Source of the DNA: Acanthochlamys bracteata
Taxonomy: Eukaryota; Streptophyta; Magnoliopsida; Pandanales; Velloziaceae
NCBI GenBank assembly: GCA_019914995.1
Contig: CM034131.1
Location: forward strand, 4,620,501-4,684,500
Length of the DNA stretch: 64,000 nucleotides
Reading direction: 5' to 3'
Shown here: positions 36,129 through 48,421 of the stretch, piece after piece
How positions within the stretch are numbered: position 1 is the stretch's first letter
Layout of the letters: every line of letters starts with the position of its first letter
Made by a program: the position numbers and the translations under genes
Notes under the pieces: generated by a model
The model's input: only the letters and a program-made list of their open reading frames with translations
Database searches by the model: none
Told to the model about the DNA's origin: nothing

Positions 36129-36941
36129 CATTGTTGTCAAACCCGGACCGAATCGTTCGGGTCGATCCAAAAATCGTCGATTTAAACGGTAAATCGGTCC
36201 AGATTTGTAAAACAATCGTCTATGCAATTGACTCGTTTTGACCTGCTTCGATCCGTTTGACCCGCTTTAATCCGATTAACCCGCCCGTCCGAATCAAATC
36301 AGATTGAATAAAATTTTAAAAAAATTAATTTAAAAAATTTAAATTGATGATATATTTAATATAAAAATAATTATTAATAGTCTTATATTAAAAATAATAT
36401 GTTGTTTAGATTTTGTATTTGAATATGATAATGCAAAAATATAACTGATTATGTCTTATTTGTAAATATCAATTATTAGTAATTTTAAAAATTTTATATT
36501 GTAAAATATTAGACTCAAATTTATATATCTAAAAAATTGGTTATATTTTTTTTATGATTTATTTATTTTATAATTTTATCTTTTTCTAATCTTCTAATTT
36601 ATTTAAATATTTTTTATTATAAATTTTCGTTGTTATTATTATTGGTGGTGGTAATGCCATGGTGGCAATATTTTAATTTTTGTTGTGATTGTTATTGCTG
36701 TTGTTGTTGATAGTAATGCTAAAATAAGAATATTCTAATTTTTGCTATTATTGTTGCGGCTATTATTGTTACTAGTGTTATAATGACAGTAAATTTTTTA
36801 CTGTAATTATTGTTATTATTAATTAAACATACTTTAATATTAGTAACCCAACAATTCAACCGGTTGATCCGACGGGTCAATCCGAAAATCATGATCCGAA
36901 CAGTTTTTCGGTTCGATGTCCGGTTCGATTTTAACAACTAT
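36129..36941. mobile_element. Mutator-like or other TIR element
   Basis: The left end reads CATTGTTGTCAAACCCGGACC and the right end is its approximate inverted repeat, ...CGGTTCGATTTTAACAACTAT. Flanking nonamers GGTAATATC (36120-36128) and GGTAACATC (36942-36950) differ at one base, fitting a 9-bp target duplication. The interior is AT-rich and non-coding. The 9-bp duplication suggests the Mutator superfamily, but 8-bp readings (hAT) are possible. Confidence 0.55.
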
Positions 36942-36959
36942 GGTAACATCTGTTATAAT

Positions 36960-37768
36960 TAGCTTTTTACTGTAAAATTCAAGATTTGAAGTCAAATAGA
37001 ATTTCACATAGCATAGAGGACCCTGAAAGTTTAACTTGAAGATATTGTACAGAGGACTACAAAATGCTGCTTATAAAACTCATATAGCTTTCCGTAGAGC
37101 GTCTCATTTATATGTGACGCCTTAAAGATGTGTGCACCGGGGAACGGAATTTTTTTTACAATCTTTGAGCCTTCTCGGTATCACTTGTAGCATCTTCCTT
37201 TTCATGCCACGATTTCCGGCGTTCCGGAGTTGTTGTGAATAACTTGTGCACTAGTTGAGCCTAATTTGAATTTTCATCTGTGCAAATTCTCTTTATAAAA
37301 TCATTGCTTATCCTTTCTGCGGGAATCAGCGATAAATTTTTGCAAGTAAACCGCACGCCGCAAAGCTGATGTTTATTTGTAACCTTCCGAAACCTAGGAA
37401 TTTTGCCTTGTTTACATTGCTGAGGATTAGCTGATGTCTTTAATTACTCGTACCAGATAGAGGATTGATTACTGATGCGATGCTAGCTAGAGTGGACTTT
37501 CCTGGTGTTATATTGTACTTTTCTAGTTGCTCCACAGAGAAATAAGAAACGTAGGATCATGAATTTTTTTAAATTAGGTAATCGTTTCTTGTAACAACTT
37601 AAATTTCTCATAACTCGCAAGGAAAGGCCACAGTTTTATGTTATTTATTTGGCTCGTAGGAGATCAATTACTCAAAAATACACTTATAAAAAATGAAAAA
37701 ATAAATAGGACAGCTGCTACTGCTGCTAACACCATCAGGTGCTTCTGCATGATTAAATAGCTGATTCC
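36960..37768. other. Intergenic and 3' flank of the root-cap gene
   Basis: About 800 bp without a recognised gene or repeat. The last 100 bp or so is the likely 3' UTR of the minus-strand gene that follows. Confidence 0.4.
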
Positions 37769-38953
37769 CTACTGATCAGCATCCTGCGGTGCAAACAAGC
37801 ACAGCTTGCAGTCTGGTGACAGCAGTGACGAGGTCCGGTACTTGTCTTCACCCCCGACTACCGGCATTGCAACACCAGGCTTTGCTGTGTTACTAAAATT
37901 TGGTTGGTAAGTTCGTCCTAGCACACCCTCTACCTCTGGTGACAGTGTGACGAACCGGAATTGAACTTCCAGGTGGACATATCGGTTGTTAGCTGGAATG
38001 CCATAATGGTGAATCCTGTTGTCCTCCTCGGTAACAGGAACTGCTCTGACAGCCACTTCTGCTATACCATCGAAGGTAATTGAAACACTGTTTGTTGCTG
38101 CAGTCCTCTCAATTGTTACTTCACTTCCATGTGAGCTCCAACGAGTCAGGTGGCCTTCAGGAAGAACAAGCTTGTCTCCATCATAGGTAAAATGGAGGTG
38201 GTCGACACCCTCATCCCATTGGGCAGCTGGAGCTGCTTCCACTGTAAGGGAATAACGGCCGAAGAGGATACCAAGTGCTTGGATCCAGGTAAAATCCCGT
38301 TCTCGGCCAGCAGGGCGGAGTCCAATGAAGCGGGCATTAATTTGAAAGCCTGGGTCAGAGACAAGCGCAAAATGCTCACCACGGCGCCCGTGGAAGTAGA
38401 AGACAACGCCATCACCTCCGATGAAGCGTGGATCAAAGCAGCCAGTGCCCAGGCCATTGCAGTTCGGTTTGCGACCTGCAATCAAGGTTTGTTGCCACAT
38501 TTGTTAGACGAGCTTCTATATAGTACTAGCATATAGTAGATCAAAGAAACAAGAGATTGAATCATAGTACTCAAATGTCTCTATGAAATATCACTTGCCA
38601 CATTCCGTTCCCAGCAGTATAGCTTGAAGTCGAGTTACATGAAAACTTCTCAAGAATGTCTAAGGGAGAGTTTTGTAGCAACAGCTAGTTAGTAGTTGAT
38701 ACTTACGTCTACAAACCGTCTCACATTTCGGTGAATTGCAGTCGAGAAAGCAAGCCTTTGCATTGGGATTTGATGGTTGTGGATTTGGGCATTCAGCTGG
38801 GCATTTGACTTTCTTTGCAAAACACTTGCTTCCTTTTCTGGTGCACGAGACAGAGAGCTGGCCTGAAACTACTCTCTGCTCCACTGAAACAACTACAAAG
38901 AACAGAAGCAGCACAAGGGTCATCATAGACCAACTACAAGGGGATGAGTTCAT
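37769..38953 (-). CDS. Secreted root-cap / LEA-related family protein
   Basis: Two exons, 38953-38707 and 38475-37769, splice in phase to give 317 residues. The first 31 residues form a clear signal peptide (Met, then a run MTLVLLLFFVVVSV, ending near VSGQ), so the product enters the secretory pathway. A cysteine-rich segment follows (CTRKGSKCFAKKVKCPAECP, CFLDCNSPKCETVC). The body begins GTGCFDPRFIGGDGVVFYFH and includes RFIGLRPAGRERDFTWIQAL, and the C-terminal block reads YVHLEVQFRFVTLSPEVEGV, then SSLLSPDCKLCLF. These are diagnostic of the plant root-cap (PF06830-like) family. Its biochemical function is not established to my knowledge; expression in root cap or late embryos is known for some relatives. 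No defect is seen. Confidence 0.92.
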
Positions 38954-40270
38954 CTTTCCAGGTGTTATCTACAACACAGAGATGCAACAACCTATGAGAC
39001 TGTCTCTGATCAATCTCATTCAATCAGGTTCTTATAGAGACTTCTGATGGGGCGCGGTTTTGTTAAATGAAGCTAGCGTGTGTTTTCTCATTGACTTTAT
39101 TTTTTAAAGCGCGTCGAAGGGAGGAAGTGCTGAGATTGACTAGATGCAGCTGCGAGCATCGGCGTCAACCTGTAAGTTCCTGTAAGTTAATGTTGTATTT
39201 CGTAAATTTGAAGAACGATGCTTTCTTATATTATTACTTCTTTTGTGCTTAAAGTGAATACCTGTCATTATTTGAAGCTAGATAAAGATTGATCCCTCGT
39301 ATATGATTTATATCTTCAAAGTGTTTCAAATCAAAACATGAAGTACTATGAGATATTTTGGTTTCCTTGATTATTTGGCTTTATTTTTTTTGGTCTGAGG
39401 TAACAGCTTATGAGTGCTTCCTAAAACTACTGGAGTTGTTCTGATATTTGACTTTATTTTTAGGGAAGTGCGTGGAAAGAGAGTTAATTAGCTAGGCAAA
39501 GAATGCTTGGCATTGGATGCCTTCGTCTGACTGCCAGCTTCGTTCCTAGGGGGACGCTTAATACTTATTAATCTTGGAGAGGAGGCATTTTTTCAACTGC
39601 TTGGAAGTTTCGCAGTCATTAGTATTTGAGATTTTTGAGTTTTGAACTCTGAAAACTCTCGTAACTCATAATTTTTATTTCGGTTTCAGTAGCCATGCAA
39701 AGAGTAATTTAATGATTAATCATTGTTTAGACATGCATACGTGTTGGTTGTTTTAGACGAGGTCCCTTACGACGAAAATGATAAAGGAAAAGGCAAAAGA
39801 AAAAAGTTCTATTAGAAGGATAACCACTGAAGGAAGGAAGGTTTCAGTTTTTCGTAAAGTACAAGCAAAATATAGGTTCTATCTTCTGTGTTCTTGAAGA
39901 TGAAAATAAAGAGTATATGTCAGCCTATCAGTATAAAATCTAAAGCTTCTAGCAGAATAATTCCATATTGCATTGAGGAACTTCAAGAGAATGCAAGTGA
40001 TTATGGAGGTGTGCTTGTTGTGGCAGACTGGCTAAAATTATTTGGCACTAAAATTCACACAAAGTTTCTAAAAGGAAAAAAAATAATATAAAATCAAATC
40101 AAATAGAACAGTCCACTAGGAGTTCAATTTAACATGGTCGAGCTACTATATCAGCTTCCAGAATTTTGTTTTGACATTGAAGGCAACTAATTTTCTGCTA
40201 CATCAATTCTCCGATTTCAGTTATAAGAAATTACTAAGAGCTTTTTAACAAAATTTTTCCTATTCTTTAT
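38954..40270. other. Upstream of the root-cap gene, nothing recognised
   Basis: This holds the promoter side of the minus-strand root-cap gene and then unremarkable intergenic DNA. Short frames do not resemble known proteins. Confidence 0.4.
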
Positions 40271-42296
40271 TATTGGAACTCCAAGATTAATTTTGATGAT
40301 AACAATAATTAAGAATTATAGTTTATGGATTAGGGTGAACTAATGATTGTAATTAAGTTCTGCAGATATTTATTAAACAGATTTATCTTACATTCAGCAA
40401 ATAACAAGTCAGATGCTCAGCTACTGATTGTATAAGATTTTCTTTATAGCATATAGAACAGAGGATCTCTCAGCCACCAAATAGCCAGCTATCTAATTGC
40501 TACTACATAGATAAAATAGAGAATCGCAAACAGAGCATCTCGAACAGAGAAGAGCAGAAAACAGAGTATCGCCAACAGAGATGAACAGAAAACAGAGGAC
40601 TCGATAGCCGGCTACTTTGCTGCTGCTCGCTGGACAGAGAAGAATCCGAAAATCGTGATAATCATTCACTCTTCAGAAGTAATTTCAAGCATGATACCGA
40701 TTCCATTTGAACTTCAACTTTTCATCAGAGACAGACCAACATGCACACTATTAATTAACCGAATAACACATCAAATGATGATTAATATAAACTTGAAAAA
40801 TCGTGGAATAATAGATGAAAATTCAATAAACAGAGAGCAGAATCAGACATTGATGGAACAACTTTTCAGATGTAATTCAATCAATAATTCGTCATCCATT
40901 TGAAGCAAAATCTTGAAAACTTATTGAGAAACATATCAGCTACAAGTTCATATCAAGAATCATGAAAAATCACAACAAGAGAAGACAAAGAACATAGTGC
41001 AAAGTATCATCAGAATCATATCTTGCTGATAATGCAGAAATGCTTCAACATGCAGATTTCGATTTTTCTCCAGAAGAAATCACGAATTTAATTACAAGGA
41101 GATATCATTCAACAAATCTACTATCTTGTTACTATTACAGAACTGAGCTATATCAAGTCACCACATTATTGAAGAACAAGTTCAAGTATAGAGATTGATA
41201 GATAGCAATGAAAACCCACTGAACACAGTAGGAAGCAACGAAGCAGAGACTGCAGAATCACGTTATTGAAGTCCACCTCAATTGAAGCAGTCAACCTAGC
41301 AAAAAACAGCAAATCAAGAGAAGCCAACTCAGCTAGAGAATTTGAAAAATACAACTCAGCTGAAACAACTTAAAACTGCATGCGGGAGTTTTTGAATTGC
41401 TTTCTTCGGTGCATTTAATGATAATGAAAGAGTTGCACCAATTTAGCCAAAAGAAATATTGTGGCAGCTGCTTGATCGCTGAACACAATCGTCATCTCTA
41501 TCTTGTAAATTTGCCACTGCACACCAACGATAATATTTTTCTAACGGAAAAAATCACCTACCTGTAAGAACAGAAAATTCTATAAAAAGAGAAGATGAAG
41601 AACATAGTAAGACAGAGGAGATAACGAGCAAAATATCCAAAAACAAATTTGCACTATATTGATTCAATTTCTCAAGTAAAGAAACTTCTCTTGCTGCCAA
41701 TTACTTACAGAGTATCATCTTCAGCAGCAACAAGTTTGATCATCTCAACAGAAAATTTTAAATTCATTTATTTACTTTGAGATTGATCCTATGCCTAACC
41801 TTAATCTTTTATTTATTTTTTGTAAACTTGTGACAGAATGCTTGGTGCACTTGGTAAAAAAGTTCGGATGGAGCTTGGTAAAAGTTCTTAAACCTTGTAA
41901 TAGAGCTAGCATATCAGCCAGAGAGACAGTGGTGTCCAGTAGACTGTTAGGGATTGTCTTGGTGAAGAAATCCGGTAAGAATAAGTGTGCTTGGTGAAGC
42001 ACTTTGCTCTTGGTGTATATGTAGCTTATTAAAATTTTAGTGAAATTTTGACTCTGGTGATAGAGCGTCCGTAAATGTAGACAAAAAGATTTTGCCGAAC
42101 CACGTTAAATACTCTGAGTACTATCTTCTTTACCTAAGTTAGCAAACATTCTAACACTTTCTGTCTGTATGTTATATAACTAACTCAGCCGGCTGTAAGC
42201 CTGCTGTTAGTAAGATTATTAAATTCTACTAAAATTTTTATTTATTAATTTAATTTACCCCTCCCCTCTTGAGTTAATCTTACAAGAGATTCAACA
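40271..42296 (+). mobile_element. Probable solo LTR, Ty1/copia (SIRE/Maximus-like)
   Basis: The left end TATTGGAACTCCAAGATTAA continues into TTTTGATGATAACAA, a start shared by many plant copia LTRs that normally open TGTTGG. Near the right end are GCCGAACCACGTTAAAT and TTTACCCCTCCCCTCTTGAG, also characteristic of these LTRs, and it closes ...TTCAACA. Flanks TTTAT and TATAT could be a decayed target duplication. No internal region or second LTR is present, so it looks like a solo LTR of about 2.0 kb. The assignment rests on remembered LTR signatures. Confidence 0.65.
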
Positions 42297-43034
42297 TATA
42301 TTATTTAATAAACTTTTTACACTATTTTATAATTTTTTTAAAAATAATTAAAAGTACAAAAAATAATACATAGTAAAATATTATTATTATTTATTTTTAA
42401 TTTTTTGAAATAAGAAGATAAAATTTATTTTTAAAAATATTCAAATACTTTTTTTAAAAGCTCCTAAATTTCCCCTAAATATATTTATTCTGATTCTGGA
42501 CAGCTACAAGTTTTACATTAAAACCCCCACCGTCGCATTGAGACATGTTACTGAAGTTGTTTGGAGTGACAAACTCAGACTGTTGTACGAAGATCAAATT
42601 TTATCTAATACATCTGAGAAATCTAATTTACATATTCGAGTTCTAGTTTTGGACAATTGCATATTGCTGGGAAGGTGTAATCAATGTGGGATATTGAGCA
42701 TGTGGTCATGAGCTGAACTCAACTGATTGCCAAGTATGAAAATTGAAAGGATGTTTGATAAAGCCATGTGAGCTATAACAGAAATTACGGATCTGCTTCT
42801 TGTTAGTGATAAATAAAAGCGTGTTAGAATTCAAACCATAACAAACAAAAGCTTAACCGGACTAAAAACCACGCAATGCTTCTCTTGGGAGTTTGAACGC
42901 TAAAAGCACATAATAAAATTTTGCAATAAGCTGTGCCCATGCTGTCATTTGCTAGAGTGCAGACGATGATTAACAACTTAAATTGACTTAAACATATTAT
43001 ATAACAATGAACTATCGGGAGAGAGAGTAGTATT
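42297..43034. other. Intergenic, AT-rich then unremarkable
   Basis: An A/T-rich block (42300-42480) follows the solo LTR. The rest shows no recognised feature. Confidence 0.35.
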
Positions 43035-43644
43035 GAAAATATACAACACCGGTGTAGCCAATTTAAAATAAAATTTCACTTATGGTCCGACCTATATATT
43101 ATAAAACTCAATGTAATTCAAAAATTTAAACTAATAGATTATAAAATTTTCTAACATATGAATTATATTTCGTCTTATCTTTTTCTCTATTTGGAACTAA
43201 TTCAATTCATTCTTTATACTCGACAATCTCTCTCCTAAATATGAGTTATATATATCTTTTCTCCTCATCTGAGCACCAATATCGCAAACTAAGAACCTTC
43301 AGAGCCTAATTTGTTCTGAATCACCACTCATCATGCAGAGCTCATATGAGTACACCGCTCTTAACTAGCTAATCAAGTTGTAAATAAGAGCCGCAACTTT
43401 GTATCAGTTGCTCAGGAACCCAGTCGAACTATCGGCTCTGATATTACTTGTTGGAGAAATACAACACTTAGTAGTCAACTCAAGATAAGAATTTCACTCA
43501 CGGTCCGGCTCATATATTACAAAGCCTAATGCAATTCAAAAGCTTATGCTAATGTGTTATAAAACTTTTTAGTATGTGAACTATCTTTCGTCTTGTCTTC
43601 TTCTTCATTTAAGATTATTTTAACTCATTCTTTATACTCAACAA
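43035..43644. repeat. Direct repeat pair of about 190 bp
   Basis: Unit A (43035-43226) and unit B (43453-43644) are in the same orientation and share ataCAACAC, aatttcactTAtgGTCCG-type, atatattataaa, aatgCAATtcaaaa, ctTTCGTCTTgTCTT and CATTCTTTATACTC. They differ at roughly one base in five or six. About 225 bp of unrelated DNA separates them. Confidence 0.7.
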
Positions 43645-43659
43645 ATAGTTCTGCTAGCT

Positions 43660-45165
43660 AGTTTACTAGATTAATAAACCGTTCATTTTATGGTAGATAA
43701 TATTTGGAGGTAACTGCGATATATATGAAGTGTGTTTTAAAGCTAAATTACCGTATCCCTAACTCTTTAACTTCGGTTTTCTTTCATCTCTAATATTTTT
43801 AAAGTTTTGGTCTTGGCTTCTCTGTTACACTTAAATATAGTAATACTAAGTAATCACCACCTTTATTACATTTTTTCTTTTCATTTTTCTCTTCAATTCG
43901 CAAACAAGTCAGACAAATGCTCCGACCACCTAACCTCTCTCTCTGTATGAACTCTCTAGAAGTTACATTCTCTTGCTCTTTAAATTATGCATAATGCCCA
44001 CATCATTATCAATTAGGAAAGCAATCATACTCCACCTTGCCGGAAAAAAATTTCATTCTTCCTGAATTAATCAAATTTTATAACAATTATTTGGCTCACA
44101 TGCTAGTTGTAACACGAAGGTTCTCTTGGAGAATAATGGTAAGTATTTACCCAATTGTGGATTCGATCGTTTTGGACACTATGCTTCATTCTTATAACTG
44201 AGAAAATTAGGTTTATATTTTGTTAAAAATTGCCTTCAAATACTTGAAGTAGAATTTTTTTATAAATAATATTCTTTTGTCTTTCTAATGTATTTATTAA
44301 ATTTTTAACTTTTAATTCAAAAAAATATTATTATAGATCTTGTAGATTTTATACGAACTTGTAGAGAAAATATAGATATTGAAACAAGTATGTCTCACTA
44401 ACGAAATAAGATGCAAAATATTGTAGGTAAAGTTCAAATCATCCAAACATCAATGCTTGGTCCTATGCCATCGGCATCTTAGTATGTTTATTAACAAAGA
44501 GTGCTGTCGTCAACATAGTTAGGCTCATTATCATGGGCTGCTTTATTTGGAACCCAATAAATAATTAGCACCTACAATCATGTATGGATTGCATGAGAAG
44601 CTCATTCTCGAATAGGCCCGCCATTTAGAATGCCAAACACACTCACGCTAATAATAATCGGTAGACCCAATCTGAACATCGACCCAAAAGAACTGTCTAA
44701 TCATATTATGCAGTCAATCCATTAGGTCAAACTGGATCTTCTAGACATGCTATGCGGTTTGACTGAAATTTAAAGCATGGAAATAAGGTAACAACAACAA
44801 GCACTAATCAAACCAACATAAATATCATTCTACAAGTTAAACCAACTTGCCTATAGCAATTTAACATACTTGTTCAATTTTATTTGAGTTCTAAGAATAA
44901 AAACAATATCAATTAGACTAACAGAAGCATCCGTCTCAATTTAACATATTGAGCACAACTTTTAGTAGAACTACTCAATTAATCACCAATCAACCAGAAA
45001 AACCCTAAGATCGACGGAAATTGAAGAATAAGAATGACATAATAATAACAAGAACAATAACAATACATAAATCAGTTCGCAAGCTAAACCAACTGCCTCG
45101 GCAATTTGACATACTAGTTTAACTTCGATAGATGAAAGAATAGTTATCAGTTGCTAGAACAACAT
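43660..45165. other. Intergenic, nothing firm
   Basis: About 1.5 kb. Two related motifs (aagttaaaccaacttgcc.. at 44835 and aagctaaaccaactgcctc.. at 45078) resemble a third at 47957. No gene is visible. Confidence 0.35.
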
Positions 45166-45169
45166 CAGG

Positions 45170-45790
45170 TCCTATTTGAACGTGCTAAAATTTTTATGCT
45201 TTTAAAATAAAGCTATTTTATAATACTGTATGCGACTGTGGAGCTTTTATTGTAAAAATAACTTTATGTTGAAAAATATTTAGATAAATTTTACTATATT
45301 GTGTTGTTTAATGCTGAAAGCTAAATAAAATATTTGGCTAAGCTTATGTTATTTCAGTAAAAAATATATAATGACCAGAATATCCTTAAATATATAATAA
45401 TTAATATTATCAAATTTCTTAATTTCTTATATATATATTATTTACTTTTTTAATTTAATATTCTTATTAGATAATAATTGTATAAATATTTCCTTAAATT
45501 AATATTTATATTTATTAGTATATTATATTATTAGTATAAATTCATAATTAAATTTGAATAAAATTTATTATAAAATTATTATTATTATTAAATTTGAAAA
45601 TTATATTTAATTAAATATAAAAGTTTTTTATATTAATATTTATAAAATTAGTATTATTATTGTATATTAATAAATAATTTTAATATATATTTTAAATCTC
45701 TATTAATTATAAATTTATTATTGTATTTTATAAATATTAAATAAATATTGAACACTTAATATAGTCAATTATTAATAATATCAAACAAAT
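45170..45790. repeat. AT-rich MITE-like element (hAT-type guess)
   Basis: The left part (gtcctatttgaacgtgctaaa, cttttaaaataaagct, ggagcttttattgt, gctgaaagctaaataaaa) resembles short hAT-derived MITEs of plants, followed by 400 bp of A/T-rich DNA. The right end is not defined. Confidence 0.35.
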
Positions 45791-46147
45791 TTTAATACAG
45801 ATATTATATGTCACAACTACTAACTACAAACTTCAGATCTATTATTCAAAAGCATTAAGAACATGGCTACTAATATTTTTTTTGTTACAATTTCTAAACC
45901 AACATGGGCTTTACAAGTACCCCAAACAAGTGCTTACCAAAAAATAATCCTTACATCAAGCAGGAAAAAAAAAACTATAGACACTTACATTTGTAGTAAT
46001 TAACAAAAATAACATTGTTTATTATACACTTTAAAATCATAAATAAATAATAGCACAAGCTGGCGACTGCAAGAGATTGAATTTTTTATAACCTATCTTC
46101 CCTGAAGGACATCCTACCATACTTATAGATCTAATAATTGACCAACT

Positions 46148-46353
46148 TCAATCATCAGAAATTGAATGGAAAAGTTGAGCAGCAAGACAATAGCCCCGTT
46201 TGGACAATCTATAGTCACCTAGCTGCACTTGAACTACCTCTGCTTCAACCTTCATTACCGCATCCAGTCTAGCAAGCATTCCCCAAGCATTCCTAGCTGT
46301 CCAGCCAGCTGAAGCATCAGAGCATAGCACCATATTTAGTCACCTGCAAAAGT
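46148..46353 (-). other. Unidentified exon-like ORF
   Basis: A minus-strand frame of 61 codons from ATG 46333 reads MVLCSDASAGWTARNAWGML, then LDAVMKVEAEVVQVQLGDYR and ends HSISDD. It lies directly after an acceptor-like cttttgcag (46354 side). The composition is protein-like, unlike its surroundings, but I do not recognise a family. It could be a terminal exon of a gene whose other exons I cannot see, or transposon debris. Confidence 0.3.
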
Positions 46354-46399
46354 TAAAGGTTTGTCCTTAATGAGATATTAAGTGAAGAAAAGCAAAGGC

Positions 46400-48000
46400 C
46401 CTTAGCAAGAACCAGGATTAGTAACTACTGTTATTCTAGAAGTATAATGATAGAAAATACCCATAAAGATAAAGTTGCAAAGAAATGGGATTACTCACAT
46501 AAAACTAATGAAAAGTTGCGAGACAACATCCTCCTGAAATTCATGAATGTTGTCACATAAATTAACTTAAATCTACTCCTAGGTTAGACATCTAATCTGA
46601 TAACAAACAGAAAATCACTAGAACAAAATTTGGCCTAATTTATTGCAGAATTGTTTCCAAAATGAGGGAAGAAAACAAGAAAGACCACTGCATCATACCA
46701 AACCATGCTACAATTTGAAGCTCAAAAACTTGCAACAAATAAATTTCTGAAGCAAAGCATCTAGAGCTCAAACACTGCTGCCAACAAGAAACCTATATGT
46801 TTTTTAGCATTAAAAGCAATAGCATCCTAGAGCTCTTGTGTCCCAGCAGTAGCAAGACATCTAGAGCTCCAGGAAGCATTAAAATAAACAGCATTCAAGA
46901 TACAAGTCATTGACAACTATAAATAGAAAGTCATTGACAACACAGCAATATTATGATGACTTGACTCTATTAAAAGATAAGCAAAATGATTGCACATCCT
47001 TGAAAGAACAGGGAGCAAGGAAACTAGCCTCAGCTATAAACCAATCTCTATTTGGAATCTCAACTATAAACAATATTTATACACAAACTTTCCAGTAAAA
47101 TAACAACTACAAACCAGCCTCTATGTGATCCAATTGATCTGGTTGAATAACTGTTACTGGTGTGCAAAGTAAATAGCTATCACTGACATTATAAATCAAC
47201 CACAGACCAACACTGCTAAGGTAACTTGAAGCAGTTAGATTTAACTAAATTTGCTTCATTCTCCCATCACTAGCAATAAGGCTAATCACCAACTAATTTA
47301 GCTAATCATAAGATTTAGTCACAAAATCTTCAAAGCATCTCAAGCAACTTCAGTAGCAAGCTTGAGCTCATTGGAAAGAATTGGCAAAGGGTAACTGCTA
47401 AGTTGCATTAAAATTACCATTCCCTTTATAATAAATAAAAAATCAGAAATCAAATATATGGAAGAAAATTATAGCATCAAAGAAGGGAAGAGTAGCAGAA
47501 ATACGTCAAGTACACAAAACCATCAGCTCTATTCATCAAAATACACAATTTCAGAAGTTAGGGAAAAACTACATAACAGTTCCAAAAATTAACTTTTTAA
47601 CAAAACCAAACTCCAAACTGTCCCTATCTATATCAACAAACAAAAACTTACAAACGAAACAAGATGAATAAACAAAAATTTCGAGTAAAATCGGCCAAAA
47701 CTATGATTTCTTGTAACTTGTAGCTTTCTTACAATTGGCCAAAACTATGATTTGTTTACTTATTTCTAGCAAAATAATAACCATAATTATATGCAAAGAA
47801 TCAAATAATCAAATAATGGAAAGAATCAAATACACAGACAACAACAAAAAGAAAGAAATCCTTTTAACTACCAATGAGGTACTAACAACGTCATCAATCT
47901 CACTCTCAATGCACTAACATAACCGAAGCAACAAGAATATCTTGATCTTCATCTACAAGCTAAACCGACTACTTCAGCAATAAAACATACTAGAAGTTTT
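46400..48000. other. Intergenic, nothing recognised
   Basis: About 1.6 kb of AT-rich, repeat-poor DNA without a recognisable coding region. Confidence 0.35.
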
Positions 48001-48280
48001 AGTGCCCGTTTGGGAGTGTATTCAGAGAATTTTATCTAAAAAAATAAAAATATTTAACAATAAGATTTTACGATATAAAAATTACTCTCTTCAATTTTTG
48101 GACGATGAGTCCTCAAAATTTAATATTCACCATTTGATATAAAAATATGAGTTAAAAATATACTTACAAAATTTTAGCTCAATCGAATCACGATTTAACT
48201 TTCATCCAATCACTTGATAAAAATGGCAAAATTAAGTAGCAGAATGGAGATTAATTAGTGATCTGAAAAAAAAATGCATC

Positions 48281-48322
48281 TATCTCTCACTATATATATA
48301 TATATATATATAGTGAGAGATA
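48281..48322. repeat. Perfect 42-bp palindrome with TA core
   Basis: The arms TATCTCTCAC and GTGAGAGATA flank 22 bases of alternating TA, so the whole 42-nt block equals its own reverse complement. It could form a cruciform or be an inverted-repeat microsatellite hot spot. Confidence 0.95.
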
Positions 48323-48421
48323 TGTATAACAATATGTTATAGCTAACACAAACATAATTATGTAATAGTAATATACAGCTTTCTCCGTATTGTGATTCAT
48401 CAATCAATTCAATTAGACTAA

